A stretch of DNA of 64,000 bases from Carpediemonas membranifera (taxonomy: Eukaryota > Fornicata), in NCBI GenBank assembly GCA_019828565.1, contig JAHDYR010000013.1, positions 277,556 to 341,555 of the forward strand. The letters run 5' to 3'. The notes below the pieces were generated by a model. It made no database searches. It was not told the origin of the DNA and saw only the letters and a program-made list of their open reading frames with translations. Below are positions 31,006-42,861 of the stretch, one piece after another (positions within the stretch are counted from its first letter, which is position 1; every line of letters starts with the position of its first letter). The translations under genes and the position numbers were made by a program.

Positions 31006-32086
31006 GGGGCAGGATCCCCGGTCAAAGCAGTCATTTACCTCGACGACTGGTTGATAAGTGCACCGAAAGAGACTCTCATGCAATACAAGAGCGACATTCT
31101 CCAAACTCTAGACGCTCTCGGCCTTATCATCAACTTCGAGAAGAGCGAGCTCAATCCAGTCTCCATTACGACCTTCCTCGGCTTCAGCATCGACAACAAG
31201 CGCCGCAGGATCTCTCTAGCCAGCGAGAAGCGCCTCCGCTACCTTCACCGCGTCGAAGAACCCATGCTATCAAGGCGATGGACGGGCCCAGCGTGGGAAA
31301 AGCTTCTAGGATGCCTCAGCTTCGCTTCAATCGCATGGCCGGACGGCCGTGCATGGCTACGCTCTCTCCAGACACATAAGCAAGGCCTAGAAGCCCAGAA
31401 CCTCGCGGCCCTGAGCGAGTGGGCCCACCGTCTCTCCCGCGAGTCGCCTACCAGATCATTCGACGACCTAGCGTCTCTTTGGGGTCTGAGAGAAGCCATG
31501 GACATCACGGTAGCTTCCGACGCCGCCAAGAGCTCCATAGGAGCCGTGATCAGGAGGCCCGGACAGCCAGACATAGCCTTCGCCAGACAAATCCACGCGT
31601 CCTCCTCCAAGCACATCACAGAGGTGGAGTTTCTAGCAGCATGCGAGGCCCTAGAGATGCTAACTCAGGACGAGGCGGCGTCCGGGCGCGAGGTCACGAT
31701 CTTCTCGGACTCGTCGGCCGCTGTCAGCTGGATCAACAGGCAGGGGTCCACGAGAGCACCTCAGTCCGTCATAGCCCGAGTGCAGCAGCTGTGGCCAGTC
31801 CTAGCAAGCAAGTCTATCTCCGTCAGGGCGGTCCACGCACAAGGGCACCTCAATGTCACAGCAGATGCCCTGTCTCGCTTCGAGCGCCTGCACTGGAGGA
31901 CCCCAATACTTTACCATACTGTCCTGGATCATGGACGCCTGGGGCCCCGTACAGGTCGATGTCAAACCTGCCAACCCCGTCGGACAAGCGTGGTCCGGTG
32001 CCCGTGTTTGGCAACCCCAGGCTGGTCCCGAGGCCCAACAGTCTTGGGGGCGCCCCAGCAGCGGTCGCGGTCAGTCTTGGAGCTGA
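31006..32086 (+). pseudogene. DIRS-type RT-RNase H fragment
   Basis: Starts abruptly inside RT at VIYLDDWLIS and runs through FLGFSID, an RNase H-like region (FSDSSAAVSWINRQG) and HLNVTADALSR. The frame changes near 31910, after which WIMDAWGPVQ and GARV still match the element at 15009-16930. It is recognisably the same class but a different subfamily. RT fingers, gag and recombinase are missing, so it is a dead fragment. Confidence 0.75.
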
Positions 32087-32449
32087 CCGCGGTTGATGGT
32101 GCTCCGGTCTCCGGAAATCTTGACGCGATCATTCGCAGAACGACGAAAGGAGCCGATGCCAATAAACACCCTGTTGCCTGTTGCCTGTTCAGGCCGTGCA
32201 TAGCACGTGTGGCAAGGCCAGCGGAGCCAAAACTTCGGCGCGAGAGGTCGAGGATGATTCGATACGATCTCAAAGATGGGATCGTGCGTCTCATAAGGGC
32301 GGTTCAGTTGTTCAAGAGCGAACTGAAACCGCGGGGCAGCCTTGCTCCCGATCCCCTCCATCGGATGGTGACGCTCGGCATCACGTAAGGTTGAGCGAGG
32401 TAATTTACTCCGGCTTACGCAGAGTTAGACCCGGGACGATGCGAGAACG
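32087..32449 (+). pseudogene. Mosaic junction with a YR-element gag 5' fragment
   Basis: Bases 32210-32329 are a near-identical inverted copy of 17567-17686, the start of the YR-element gag and its leader. On either side (32087-32209, 32330-32449) I recognise nothing. The next base starts the right inverted-repeat arm. Confidence 0.7.
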
Positions 32450-34783
32450 CCCTCCTCGAGGAAGACAGAGCTATGACGGCGTTTGTAACACCTGACGACT
32501 ACGAGGAGTTCAACCGAGTCCCATTCGGGCTGACTAACGCTCCGAGTTATTTCCAGCGTACCATGCAATCCATCCTCGCCCCGGTACTCCACCGGGGGGT
32601 GCTGGTCTATATTGACGACATCTTAATCTACGCCCAATCTGAGGAGGAACTTATAGCACGCTTAGAGCAAACCTTCCAGTTACTGACAAAGTATGACCTT
32701 CGGCTTAGCCCGGCAAAATGTGTGATCGGCGCGGAGGAGTTAGACATCGTGGGCTTCCACCTTTCCCGCGAGGGGAAGAGCATCGACAAGCGACGGATTG
32801 AAGCACTCACGTCGATAGAGGCTCCGAGCAATGTTTCAGGGGTCAGAACACTCTTAGGGATGTTTAATTACGTGATCGACTTCATCCCAGCCGCGGCGGA
32901 CCTTGTGGACCCCCTCTATGAGCTGATCAGGAACGCCGGTGAGCCATTCGTATGTGGACCACGCCAAGAGGAAGCCCTCGTGGCCCTGAGAGAGGCGGTA
33001 GCCCAAGAGACCGTCCTGGCTCAGCCTGATCCCAGCCTGCCATGGGACGTTTACACTGACGCAAGCGACCGGGGGCTTGGGGCCGTAATCACCCAGGGAG
33101 AGGGCGCGAATCGCCGCCTGGTCGCCTTCGTTTCGAAATTATTTAACGCGACGCAGAGGCGCTGGGCCACCTACGACAAGGAGCTGTACGCAATCCTTCA
33201 TACCCTCACCCGGCCTGACTTGAGTCCTCTACTCAAGATGGTTAACTCGCTCACTATCCACACAGACCACCGGAATATTGTGTACCTCATGCGCCGCTCC
33301 CTCGTATCCCCCAAGGTGATGCGCTGGCGGATTGCTTTGCAAGAATTCAATTTCAACATTGCCCACATATCAGGCGAGCATAATGTGGTCGCCGACGCTC
33401 TTCACGGCTAGAATCGTCGACTAAGACTGTGAACAGTGCCGAGATCGTACCATCGGAGGAGGAGAAGCTGCGCATACTTCAAGATCTGCATGAGGGCGCC
33501 AATGGCCACCCCAAGGCAGTACGCCTTACGACTCTTGCGATGGAGGCGGGTCATGTTTGGCCCGACGTCTCGGCACTCGCCAAGCGGGTAGTCAAGCAGT
33601 GCTTGACATGCCAGAAGTTGCGCGCACACAAGCGAACGCCCCCGGCGAAGAACAGCACACACCGGTACACGCCCTTTGAATGCGTCCAAGTCGACACTCT
33701 CTCCCTGGGGCTAGCGGTGAGTACAAGGGCGTCTTGGTCTTCACAGATGTCTTCACGAAATACGTGGTACTGAAGCCGGTGAGATCAACCACGGCCGCCG
33801 AGACAGCCCAAGCAATGCTAGAAGTCTGGGCCCTATTTGGGAAACCAGCGCTACTTCAAACTGATGGCGGACCGGAATTTAGGAACCAAGTGGACGCTGA
33901 AGTCAACCGGATCCTCTCCCTCAAGCATCGTTACTCGACCCCACATCACCCAGCCTCCAACGGAATTCTTGAACGCACGAATGGAAAAGTCCTTCGTCTG
34001 TTGCGGGGTTTACTATTTGACAGCCAGGACTATGACTGGGTTCCTTTCCTCCCTTTAGTGCAGTACATCATTAATACACGGCCAACACGGGCCACGGGGC
34101 AAGCCCCCTTACGCCTAGTGACAGGCAATTCGGGATCCGACTCCGAGCAGTTTTCAGTCGCGCAATACGAGCGGGCGTGGGCCCTATTTAAGGAAATGTC
34201 GGCGGGCCAAGCCGATTGCCTGAAGGCGTTCCGCGACGCCCTTAATACCCGCCGTCTGCAAGCCAAGGCTCATCTCCAACGGTATAGCGAACGAAACAAG
34301 AGCGGCGAGGACAGCGACACACCTCCGAGCTTCCCGGATGGCTCCTTCGCACTCCTCCGCTACGTTGGCAGAGCTCCCAAGCTGCTCACCAGCCTCCGGG
34401 GCCCGATGAAGGTTGTACGAGCCGGCGAATCGCCCGCTACGCACGTGGTTCGCGACTTGGTGTCGCTGGCAGAGGTCCTGGTCAGCGATGAGCGACTCAT
34501 TCCTGTCGAGACGCCAGAGGACGAGCAAGCCCTGATCGCTAGACTTGCCGCCGAGTGCGGTGAGTACGTGGTCGACAATGTCTACAAGCACAGGGTCTCA
34601 AACAAGGGGTCCAAGGTCGAATTCAAAGTCCACTGGCTGGGCTACGAGCCGAGCGAAGACTCTTGGATTAGTTTTACCAGAGACACCGACCAGCTGGAGG
34701 CCCTAGACCAATATTTGCGCGAGAACCCTGCACTAGAGCCGACTCTGGCTCGTATTCGTCGCAGGTGGCAGGCCCGGTCCTAG
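32450..34783 (+). pseudogene. Ty3-1 copy, 5'-truncated in RT and frameshifted
   Basis: Starts inside the reverse transcriptase just before MTAFVTPDDYEEF and runs through YIDD, RNase H, integrase and chromodomain to the same stop as the left copy. Frame breaks fall at about 33402 (one T fewer) and about 33709 (one G fewer). Gag, protease and the RT fingers are absent. One residue differs near 32954 (C for W). Confidence 0.93.
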
Positions 34784-35375
34784 CCGCAGTATTAGGCAAC
34801 TCAATCGGCGAGCAGCCAATTATGCTCAATTACCCTCCGGGAAGTAATTCTTCCGCCCAATATCGCTCTACACATGCTTGTTACACCTCTTTTGCGGGGA
34901 ATTTCGGTCCAAACCTCCCCAGTTAATCGATAGTCGATTGATTCCAAATTTTTGCGCATTGCGGGGGAACCAATGCCCGTGAGAACCTAGTGCTACAGCA
35001 GTACAATCACCTTTATATATCTCCCCATTTCCCTCGGGTTCAGCTCTCGTTGCGATCATCTTCCCCGTTCACTCTTTCGCCATCGACTCGTGTTTCGGCC
35101 ACCACACGAAGTACTCAGACCTCAGACAGGAGGTGGAGGTAGGCCGCTGCAAGGGCATATCGAGTACACCCTTCCCATTTTTTTTCGTCCTTCGCCTCCT
35201 CCTTCTTTTCGACTCATCGCTGGGTCGTGCAGGTTAAGACCCATTCAGTGAAAAATATGGTGACTCCGGGGGTCGAACCCGGTTCCACCCTGAAGGAAGA
35301 TCCTCGACCATCGGATGGGTTTCTGACACAATTTGCAAAGTGGCTTTAATACTCTCGGTGGGGGGGGAGGGGTAG
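34784..35375. other. Ty3-1 3' non-coding region and tRNA-like half, right copy
   Basis: Mirror of 7392-7981. The tRNA-like T arm is on the minus strand at about 35258-35330. No gene is seen. Confidence 0.5.
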
Positions 35376-35480
35376 TGTCGCAATACCGTATTAATATTTA
35401 TATATTTTATGGGTGTCGTCTTGGTCCTACTTGGTCCGAGACGACACCAGTGTGTCGAAATAAATTAGCATCGTTACAAC
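35376..35480 (+). repeat. Leader repeat, right-arm copy
   Basis: Mirror of 7287-7391; the hairpin is at 35412-35448. It precedes the Gag-like ORF copy. Confidence 0.65.
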
Positions 35481-35503
35481 AAAGAGAGCAAAGAAAGGCA
35501 AGC

Positions 35504-36006
35504 ATGAACGCCAATGAGCAAGAAGAGCTAACGAAAGCGACGGCCAAGATCGCAGAACTCTCCGGAGCTTTGGACAAGCTAAAGGAGCAGCTCGATGACA
35601 AGACCGAAGAGAAGAAGCTCAAAACCACCGTGGCTCAGCTTCAGGAGGAGGCAAACCTTTCCTGGAAACGCCCTGCTTCCCAGTCGATGAAGGAGGAGGC
35701 TGAGTTCCTCGAAGACCTCTATCGAGCTTCAAGTTCGGACGCCTGAACGGCTATGGATTGCTCTCGCGCCTGTACCTCCGCCACCGTGTTCTGTGGTGTA
35801 AGGACCGGTATGGTTACCTCGTTGGTCTCTCGGTCGCCACTGCCGGCTCGGCGGCCCTCGCAGAGAAACCCGACATGGGCCCCGAGAAGATTGACAGCGA
35901 GGTTGTGTTTAAGACTCTGGCCAAGAACCCGCACCTCAAGGAGCGAACGAGACAGGACGAGGATTTTCGGAAGCCGAAGAAACCCAAGCGGGCAAACAAT
36001 CGGTAA
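35504..36006 (+). pseudogene. Gag-like ORF, right copy, frameshifted
   Basis: Same protein as 6760-7263. One G is missing near 35728, which ends the first frame after EDLYRA; the rest continues in another frame to 36006. Confidence 0.6.
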
Positions 36007-36261
36007 ACCGCCCTCTGTCCAAAATTCATCATCATCATTCATTCCCTCCTCTTCATCCATGTCCTCCTCAATCTCCTCAAGGATCACCTCCAACATCTCC
36101 TCCAACATCTCCTCCTCCGTCTCCTCCCCTGTGGTGGTCATAGACCACACTAATCATTTATACAGTTTAAGCCATTTATTGGCACAAGGGTTTTCTCTTC
36201 ATCTTTCCCTGTAAAAGCATTCTCCGCATTAGCGAGGCACATTAACGTTAATTCCCCTCAT

Positions 36262-36535
36262 ATGCTGAAGAAAACCGATGCCCACGGTTCCCGGCTCGTG
36301 GAGTACGACGACTCCTTGGCCTTTGACGACCTCACCGTCGCCTCACTGGACGACGATACATTTGAAGTCGAAGCCATTACTGGCCACCGCGGTGGCCCCA
36401 CGAAGAGTTCCCTTGAGTTCCTCGTCGCCTGGGACGGCTACCCAGGCGCCGATGAGTGGCTCCCCGTACCGCGAGGTCCGCGACCTCGAGGCCCTCGACA
36501 TCTACGCCGAGGCCCATCCGGAGCTGCACCTTTAG
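36262..36535 (+). pseudogene. Chromodomain ORF, right copy, frameshifted
   Basis: Same as 6232-6504, with one extra C near 36466 that changes frame just after the WLP of the chromodomain. Confidence 0.55.
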
Positions 36536-36607
36536 AAGGGAAGTGTGAGCAGTATAGGGTACTAACCCCAATACCAACCCTATAAACAGTTTGAATCAGA
36601 CTCCCTT

Positions 36608-36982
36608 TTACCTCGACAGATCACAGAGGCGGAGGCCAACCTCGTTGAACTTCTGAGTAGCGAGTTCTGTGAGATTGTTGGCCTCACAGCCGACCCCAGG
36701 CGACTGTAGCGGGCGGGTAGTGGTGGCTACGATGTCGTCCTGGAAGGCACGGATGCACCACCCAGGGAAAGCCTCACGAAAGACGTCCAGAATGGGCTTA
36801 ACGCCCAAGCTGAACAGAATTGGAGAGAGCGGGTCCCCCTGGTGGATACCTTCGGCCGACCTCATGGTTATGCCGGAGGTGGAGAAGAGGGAGCATCGTT
36901 TATTGCCATATAGCGACGAACAGTTTTGCGAGCGGCGAGGCACAGCCGAGCTTCGCGAGCCTGAGCGTAGCGAAGATTTCAC
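36608..36982 (-). pseudogene. Non-LTR RT fragment, right copy
   Basis: Mirror copy of 5785-6159, same 124 residues including GIHQGDPLSPILF and FQDD. Confidence 0.75.
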
Positions 36983-36990
36983 TCTTATGG

Positions 36991-39900
36991 TCAGTATGTC
37001 GGGTGTGGGGCATGGCTTAGGTAAGCACGAGCGAGCGAGACTCCGGAGAGTGCAGTCGCCGGCTCATAGGTGGGTTCGTCGTAGCCTTCCCACTTCACCT
37101 TCAGTTCGAGGATGTCGTCCTTGACGCGGTGCTTGAGGATCTTCTCAACGATAAAAGTCTCCTCGTCTGAGGAAGCTAGCTGGCGGAGCTTGTTGAAGTG
37201 GTAGTTCACGTGGAACGGGAGCAGGTGATCCCGGTGGACGGTTGTGGTGGTGTTCGTGATGATGTCGGCGATAACGACGGCCTTGTGGTCGAGGATCTCG
37301 AGGATCTTGTAGGGTCCCAGGTGACCGTGCAACTTGGGGGTCCTGTTGCGCTGTACGAGGACTAGGTCACCTGGCTTGAGCTCGGTCTCTGCGGTCTTTC
37401 CTTTGGCAGGCGCTTCTCGACAACCTTACGTTGCGTCTCCTCCCCCTTCTTGGAAAGGGACTTCAGGTGGTTAGTGAGGTTGTCTAGGTATTCACGATGG
37501 GAGGATAGGATTGTCTCGAAGCTGTAGGGTCAGTCGGGGCGAGTAGCCGGGCTCTAGTGGCGGACGGGTCCAAATGCTCGCCGTAAAGCATGCTGTGGGG
37601 GGTGAGGCCTGTGGCAGAGCAGATAGAAGTGTTCAGCAAAAGCTGAACGGCAGGGAGAAAGCCTGCTCCACTCGTCAAACTTGTTAAAGTTGAGCGTGAG
37701 GCAGCGGAGGTGCTTCATCACTTCGGCGTTACGGCGTTCAACAACGCCGTTGGACTGGGGATGATACGGGAGAGTGTGTTGTTCGGTGATCTCGGCATCA
37801 GACAGGAGGGCCTTGATCACGGCACCAGTGTACTCCGGCCCGTTGTCAGCCTTAATGGCGGCAGGGATGCCATGACGGCAGACAAGTTGTTGCCAGATGG
37901 CAGAGGCAGCGGCATCGGCAGTGTTCTCATCGCTGGCATATAACTCCGTGTACCTGGTGAACATATCAACAAGGACGAAGATGTACTTGCGGCCGAACAT
38001 GTCTGCGGGGATGGGGCCTATGGTGTCAATGGCGACCGTGTGGAAAGGCTTATACACGGCCGTGGTCCCTAGGCTTGACTGAGCGAACTCAGAGAGTCTA
38101 GCCTTGAGACAGATCGGACAGGGAGTGGACGTAGGCGGCGATCTCTTGAGTCGCGCTGACCCAGGTGTAGCCGTCATCGCGGAGGCGGGTGTACGTGGCT
38201 CTAGCTCCGTGGTGGCCACAGTGAGCGATGGCAATAAGCTCTTGGCGTAAGCCCTTCGTTTGATCACAGGTCGGGATCATGCAGGCTCCGTTCCGGCGTC
38301 GGAGACCATCAGCGTCTACCGGCAGCTTGCTGATCTCCGGGTCCTCTCCTTGGAAGTGTGCCAGTCTGTCCTTGAACCGGGCATCGACAGATATGGCGGC
38401 GACGGGTTGGGCTGTAGTCTGGCCGTGGCCATACCGGCTGAGCGAATCAGCTATGACGTTATCCTTCCCGGGAACGTGTGTGATTTCAAAGTCGAAGTCG
38501 GCTAGCGTCAGACGCCAGCGGAGGATCTTGTCGTTCGTCGCGGACTTGTAGATCATGTAGATCAGATTACGGTGGTCTGTTCTGAGGGTTACATGCTTCA
38601 CGCGCAGAAGGTGGGTGAGGGAGGGGTGCGTGAAGGCGTATACGATGGCGAAAAGTTCCTGTTCGCAGGTAGCCCATCTGGTCTGGGTGGGGGTGAACGT
38701 ATGAGAGAAATAGGCCAGCACTTGTCTGCCCGAGTTGTCGTTGGGAGTCTGGTAGAGTACACCTCCGGCTCCGACATTGGAAGCGTCGGTCTCGAGGGTC
38801 CAAGGAAGGGACAAGTCTGGGTGAGCGATGAAGAGGTCATCGGTGAAGAGGGACTTAAGGGTGTTGAAAGCCTCAGTCTCGGCTGGGCCGAAGCTGAAGA
38901 CGGCGTCCTTCTCTAGGAGAGCGGTAAGGGGCTTGAACAGCTCATGGCGTTTCTCTGAGATGAATGAGGCTAAGAACTGGAACTTGCCGAGCACGGTCAT
39001 GAGCCCGTGGACATCAGTGGGGAGGGGAAGCTCTCGTAGGGCGCGGGTGCGCTCAGGGTCTACGTGAACTCCAGCCTTGTCGACAATGAAACCAACTATG
39101 GGGGCCTCGGAATAGCCTATTCGGCACTTCTTTGCGCCTAGGCGGACGTTGGCTTCTTCCAGGCGAGTGAGGGTGTCATCGAGAAGCTTGAGGAAAAGTT
39201 CCTCGGAGGAGTACATGAAGAGGTCATCGATGTACGGGTCAACCCCCTTATGGAGGATGGGCCCGAGGATAGTCTCGATACCTCGCTGGAAATGCGACGG
39301 GGCATTGGCAAGCCCAAAAGGCATCCTGGTGAACTGTTCATGCACGCCAGGGGCGATGAACGCGGTCTTCTCCTTGTCCTCGTCAGCCATAGGCACCTGC
39401 CAATAGCCTGAGGTCAGGTCCAGGGCGGCAAATCGGTCGCACCCACTTGCTCGGCGAAGGAACTCGCGCATGTTGGGGAGGGGGTGTCGATCACGGGTGG
39501 TGTGGCTGTTGAGTAGGACATAGTCGATGCAAAGCCGCCAAGCGTCCCCCTTTCGCACGAGGACTACTGGACTGGCATATGGGCCGGTGTTGGCCTCGGT
39601 GATGCCCTTGTCGCGTAAGTCTGAGACATGATCGTGCAGCCACTCCGTCTTGGCTGGAGCCAGAGGGCGTGGCTTCATGTTGACAATGTAGCCGTCGGTC
39701 GGGATGGTCATGGGGGGGAAGGCTGCCGGCTCTTCGGGGAGGTTTGGATCGAACACGGCGTCATGCTTGCGGAGGATCTCACGGATAGGGTCGTGTAGTT
39801 GATCAGGACATACGTCCACTTCATCGCTGAAGAACTGTGGAGCAGCTGAGGCTTCAGCGACAGGGACTGGGTCTAGGTACTTGTGGGGAGGGAGCCCTTC

Positions 39901-40052
39901 GGTGGTCTGGGGGTCTTCGTTGCAGTCGACGCCTGTAGGGACGAAGAGGCCCTTGGCGCTGAGGAAGCCAAGAGCTCTGAGGATATCACAACCAACGAGT
40001 ATGTGATCATCGTCGCGTTCGATTACGTGGAAGGTGGCCTCGGTAGTGACCA
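36991..40052 (-). pseudogene. Ty3-2 pol: protease end, RT, RNase H, integrase, chromodomain
   Basis: From 40052: the end of an aspartic protease (ILVGCDILRALGF), RT with YIDDLFMYS, RNase H with ETDASNVGAG, and the integrase zinc domain split at a CCC run (about 38113; the second half has CPICLKAR). The DDE core follows (IDTIGPIP, KADNGPEYTG, HPQSNGVVERRN), and near 37020-37130 a chromodomain (VEKILKHR ... VKWEGY). The frame breaks at about 38113, 37665, 37490 and 37390. The last seven codons lie inside the right inverted-repeat arm, so the true 3' end was replaced there. The 5' part of the same element is at 60432-61754 and 63280-63306. Confidence 0.9.
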
Positions 40053-40106
40053 TGCAGTCAATTCTGGTACCTTTTCTGGAACAAATGGTTCCAGAATTGG
40101 TTCCAG
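40053..40106 (+). repeat. Left 54-bp TIR
   Basis: Identical, inverted, to 60378-60431. It holds an internal palindrome, ttctggaac-aaatg-gttccagaa (40074-40096), a plausible transposase-binding site. The flanking TSD is TGACCA (40047-40052). Confidence 0.93.
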
Positions 40107-40527
40107 TTTCTTTGATCGATTTTGATCGAATCTCGCGGATCAGTTCTAAAGTTGGTGTGCGTACTCTATAGACCTAGCTTCACCTCTGGACACATTAATA
40201 CTGCATGCAGATGTCTCAATAAATATTTATGATCGGTTTTCGTATCGTCAGTGCAGGATAAGGTCGCATGACTTGGCCAAAGTCGCTCTTCAGAACTCGA
40301 TCGTCTGACACATACAAACGCTAAAAGTGGTTGGCAAAGATGCATTAGACCTTGTATATGACGTGTATAGACAAAATTTCGGGTGTTGCACTGTCACCTT
40401 CCAAAGGTGACCACGCAAAAAGTCTTGAAAGTGAACCTTCAATATCAAACTAGTGCTAAAGCAACGGTATTGTGCGTCATTTCCTCCAAAACGCCCCCTT
40501 TACGTGATATTGTACGCTCAATATTTG
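40107..40527. other. Left subterminal non-coding region
   Basis: AT-rich, with short repeats (tcgattttgatcga near 40114-40129; caccttccaaaggtga near 40396-40412). No gene is seen. It probably contains the promoter for the next gene. Confidence 0.35.
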
Positions 40528-41757
40528 ATGAGTTCAAAATGGTGTGACAGTACGATGGCTGATAATACACGTGACAGAGACCTTTTGCGGAAGATTGTTG
40601 CAGCGATTATGGCAGCTTGCTTCTATTTTACTCCAGAAAGCATCGAATGTATGGAACTTGCTGCATCTGAGGTCATTTGGGCTATTCTTCCCGAACATCT
40701 ACAAGAATTGTTCAAGAAGAAGAGATTCATGGCGATGTACATCAAGCCTGCCATTACATCAACATTCAGCTGCTCAACCAGCCAGATCATGTGCAACACA
40801 ATGGGAAAGATTCGAGGATTGTTCTTGAAGAGAGATTGCGACATTAACATCGACCGGTTGCAGCTGGCCTTGCACGCTTTACATCCTGGCGAACATTTAA
40901 TTACCTGGGTGCCACCGGCTGTCGTTCGCCATCTCTCTTTCCAAAACTACTCGAAAAAGCAGGACAGGCGGTCAGTCTCCAGGATCAATATGCGCTCTGC
41001 ACCACAAGTGAGTAGTGTTGACACTGTCCGAGATGAGCAAGCTGCCAATCGGGCTGCACAAATGCATCTTCACATTGACCGCATATCTGAGCGGTTTACT
41101 TCGTGTGTCGCCGAGGCGAATGTTCTTGTGCGTAATGCGATGGACAAACGCAGTGTACTTGACCAGTTTACCTATAATCAGATCCACAACTCACTGAGAA
41201 TGTGCTGCCCGACATGTCTTGACCCATATAACATGATCTTCAAAATAGAAGACGAGCCAAATGTTTTGCAGTGCGACCAATGCCACCGCTACTACCATTA
41301 TACTTGTGAAGCAGGAGGTTTTGCCATACAAAGTGGCTACCTTTCAGACGGGAAGCGTTCAAACAACATGAGTCTGTGCGACAACTGTGCAGCTGTCAAT
41401 CAGAACGGGGAATGCTTTTATCGCACGCCAGATCACGATTGTACTGAGGATTTAACGGCTGACAGATCAGTGTCACATTGCTGTTACTACTGCAACAATT
41501 GGTTCTGCCGAGAGCACACAGCCCAGACGGCCTTTGATACCGGAATTGACATGCTACGTCGCCCATCTCAGCGTGTTGCTGTATGTGTCACATGCTTCAA
41601 TCGAATTCAGCTTGGTCAAAGACTGTTTAACGACAAGTTCGTGAGCACAGCTGCTTTGATATCTTGTCCCAATCCTGAAGCGTCCGAGCACACTGAGAAT
41701 GATGAAGAAGGCACTGGTATCGACACAGAGTCATCTGACAGTGATAAATATGATTAG
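40528..41757 (+). CDS. PHD-like zinc-finger protein
   Basis: 409 residues from the ATG at 40528 (another ATG at 40555 is possible). The N-terminal half is helical and of unknown function. Around bases 41205-41400 lies a C4HC3 pattern: CPTC, CDQC, HYTC and CDNC, the spacing of a PHD finger, which typically reads histone tails. A second zinc-binding cluster follows (HCCYYCNNWFCREH ... CVTC). The C-terminus is acidic and Ser-rich. As the first gene inside the left TIR it could be an accessory DNA- or chromatin-binding factor; that role is inferred. Confidence 0.6.
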   Translation: MSSKWCDSTMADNTRDRDLLRKIVAAIMAACFYFTPESIECMELAASEVIWAILPEHLQELFKKKRFMAMYIKPAITSTFSCSTSQIMCNTMGKIRGLFLKRDCDINIDRLQLALHALHPGEHLITWVPPAVVRHLSFQNYSKKQDRRSVSRINMRSAPQVSSVDTVRDEQAANRAAQMHLHIDRISERFTSCVAEANVLVRNAMDKRSVLDQFTYNQIHNSLRMCCPTCLDPYNMIFKIEDEPNVLQCDQCHRYYHYTCEAGGFAIQSGYLSDGKRSNNMSLCDNCAAVNQNGECFYRTPDHDCTEDLTADRSVSHCCYYCNNWFCREHTAQTAFDTGIDMLRRPSQRVAVCVTCFNRIQLGQRLFNDKFVSTAALISCPNPEASEHTENDEEGTGIDTESSDSDKYD

Positions 41758-42240
41758 AGGCGCGCTCAAACCAACGTTTAGAGAAGAGCCCGAGAGAGAG
41801 AAGCCGGGAGAAGAGCCGGGGGAGAGCCCGGGGGAGAGCAGCAACTCCCACAATTCTTTGGGATACTGTTCTTTTGGTGTTGATGTTGTTATTGATGTTG
41901 ATTTTCTCCGCTTTTCGCTGCTTTGCGTTGTAATTGCAATGTTTTCTAGTACATTCCGCGCATCAGATCATTGCTACAACCTGAACTCGCCATTTTGGCG
42001 TTGCAATGAAACTATCCCCTAAAGTGCACACTAAATGAAATCAGAACAATTCGGGGCAAGTGGCGGCATTCATGCAGCTGAATATCTGCTTAGCTTGCCT
42101 TACTAGTCACCTTGATATGGCTGATGTGACGGGGATGCACTGATGAGTCTGCACATTGACACAAATTCATTTTTGATCGATGAGCCAACTACTCAGAGGA
42201 CACAGCCTGCAACAACCCTCAAAACCCTCTAATCTATCAG
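41758..42240. repeat. Spacer with a partial copy of the repeated module
   Basis: A purine-rich gag-ccgggaga stretch (41785-41840) precedes bases 41849-42137. These match the 3' part (about 200-290 bp) of the modules at 43582, 47014, 53287 and 55790, without the PIWI-like part. No gene is supported. Confidence 0.6.
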
Positions 42241-42834
42241 CTATTCGTATTTAAAAGTGAGGGACTCGACCTGAATGGTCTCCTTTGTGTTGCAGTTGCA
42301 ACGCCACAAGATGAAGTAGTGGAACTCTTCTTCATTGACCCCCCCCTCAATGAGGGCCTTGTACCACACTATAAACTCACAGGGATAGCACACCATGACT
42401 GACAAACCCCATCTATCGCCGATGCAAACATCGAAATCGAAGTTTTCAGTCGCGAACTCCTCTCTCGTTCTCGCTTTGCAACTGAGAGCGATCTTACACC
42501 AACGCAGATACGTCAGGTGCTGACTCATGATGCTCGATGCTTCATCCACAGTTGTGGAAGGGAGATCTCTCGTCATCTTTGCCGGAACAGAGCAGTGGAC
42601 AACACCTGTGCCGTAGTTCTCGGCAAGAGACTTAGTTCTCTCCGTGTAGATGGTCTCAGCACCCTTGGTTGTAAGCCAAAAGGTTACAAACGCCTCAACA
42701 CACGAAGCCTCCAACTTTGAAATGCTTGCGCTGGGGTTCTCGATGTTTCCACGTCTTATCATTGTGTACAATGAAGCAAGGTGCCTAAAAAGCAACCCAT
42801 TGTTGGTTTTCGCTGGACATTCTCGGAAGTGCAT
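42241..42834 (-). CDS. Unknown 197-aa protein
   Basis: ATG-started frame with an ordinary residue mix, divergent from the SET-like gene with 27 bp between start codons, so they may share a promoter. The C-terminal half has several Cys/Trp (DRWGLSVMVCYPCEFIVWYK, WRCNC). No family is recognised. Confidence 0.45.
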   Translation of the reverse strand: MHFRECPAKTNNGLLFRHLASLYTMIRRGNIENPSASISKLEASCVEAFVTFWLTTKGAETIYTERTKSLAENYGTGVVHCSVPAKMTRDLPSTTVDEASSIMSQHLTYLRWCKIALSCKARTREEFATENFDFDVCIGDRWGLSVMVCYPCEFIVWYKALIEGGVNEEEFHYFILWRCNCNTKETIQVESLTFKYE

Positions 42835-42861
42835 GTTAAGGTTGAAACGTTAAGGGTCGAA

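Larger units (their letters stand above)
32450..37017 (-). repeat. Right arm of the 4,568-bp inverted repeat
   Basis: Mirror copy of 5750-10317. Relative to the left arm it shows one base less at T/G runs near 33402, 33709 and 35728, one base more near 34965, 35172 and 36466, and two substitutions (near 32954 and 35469). The outer end joins the 3' end of Ty3-2. Confidence 0.93.

Noticed and set aside
35258-35300. Primer-binding site tggtgactccgggggtcgaa for an LTR element
   Set aside because: The tRNA end it would match lacks room for the added CCA; it fits a tRNA gene end instead.
5750-37017. Inverted repeat as TIRs of one 31-kb transposon
   Set aside because: No target duplication at the outer ends, and the arms begin and end inside known retroelement genes.
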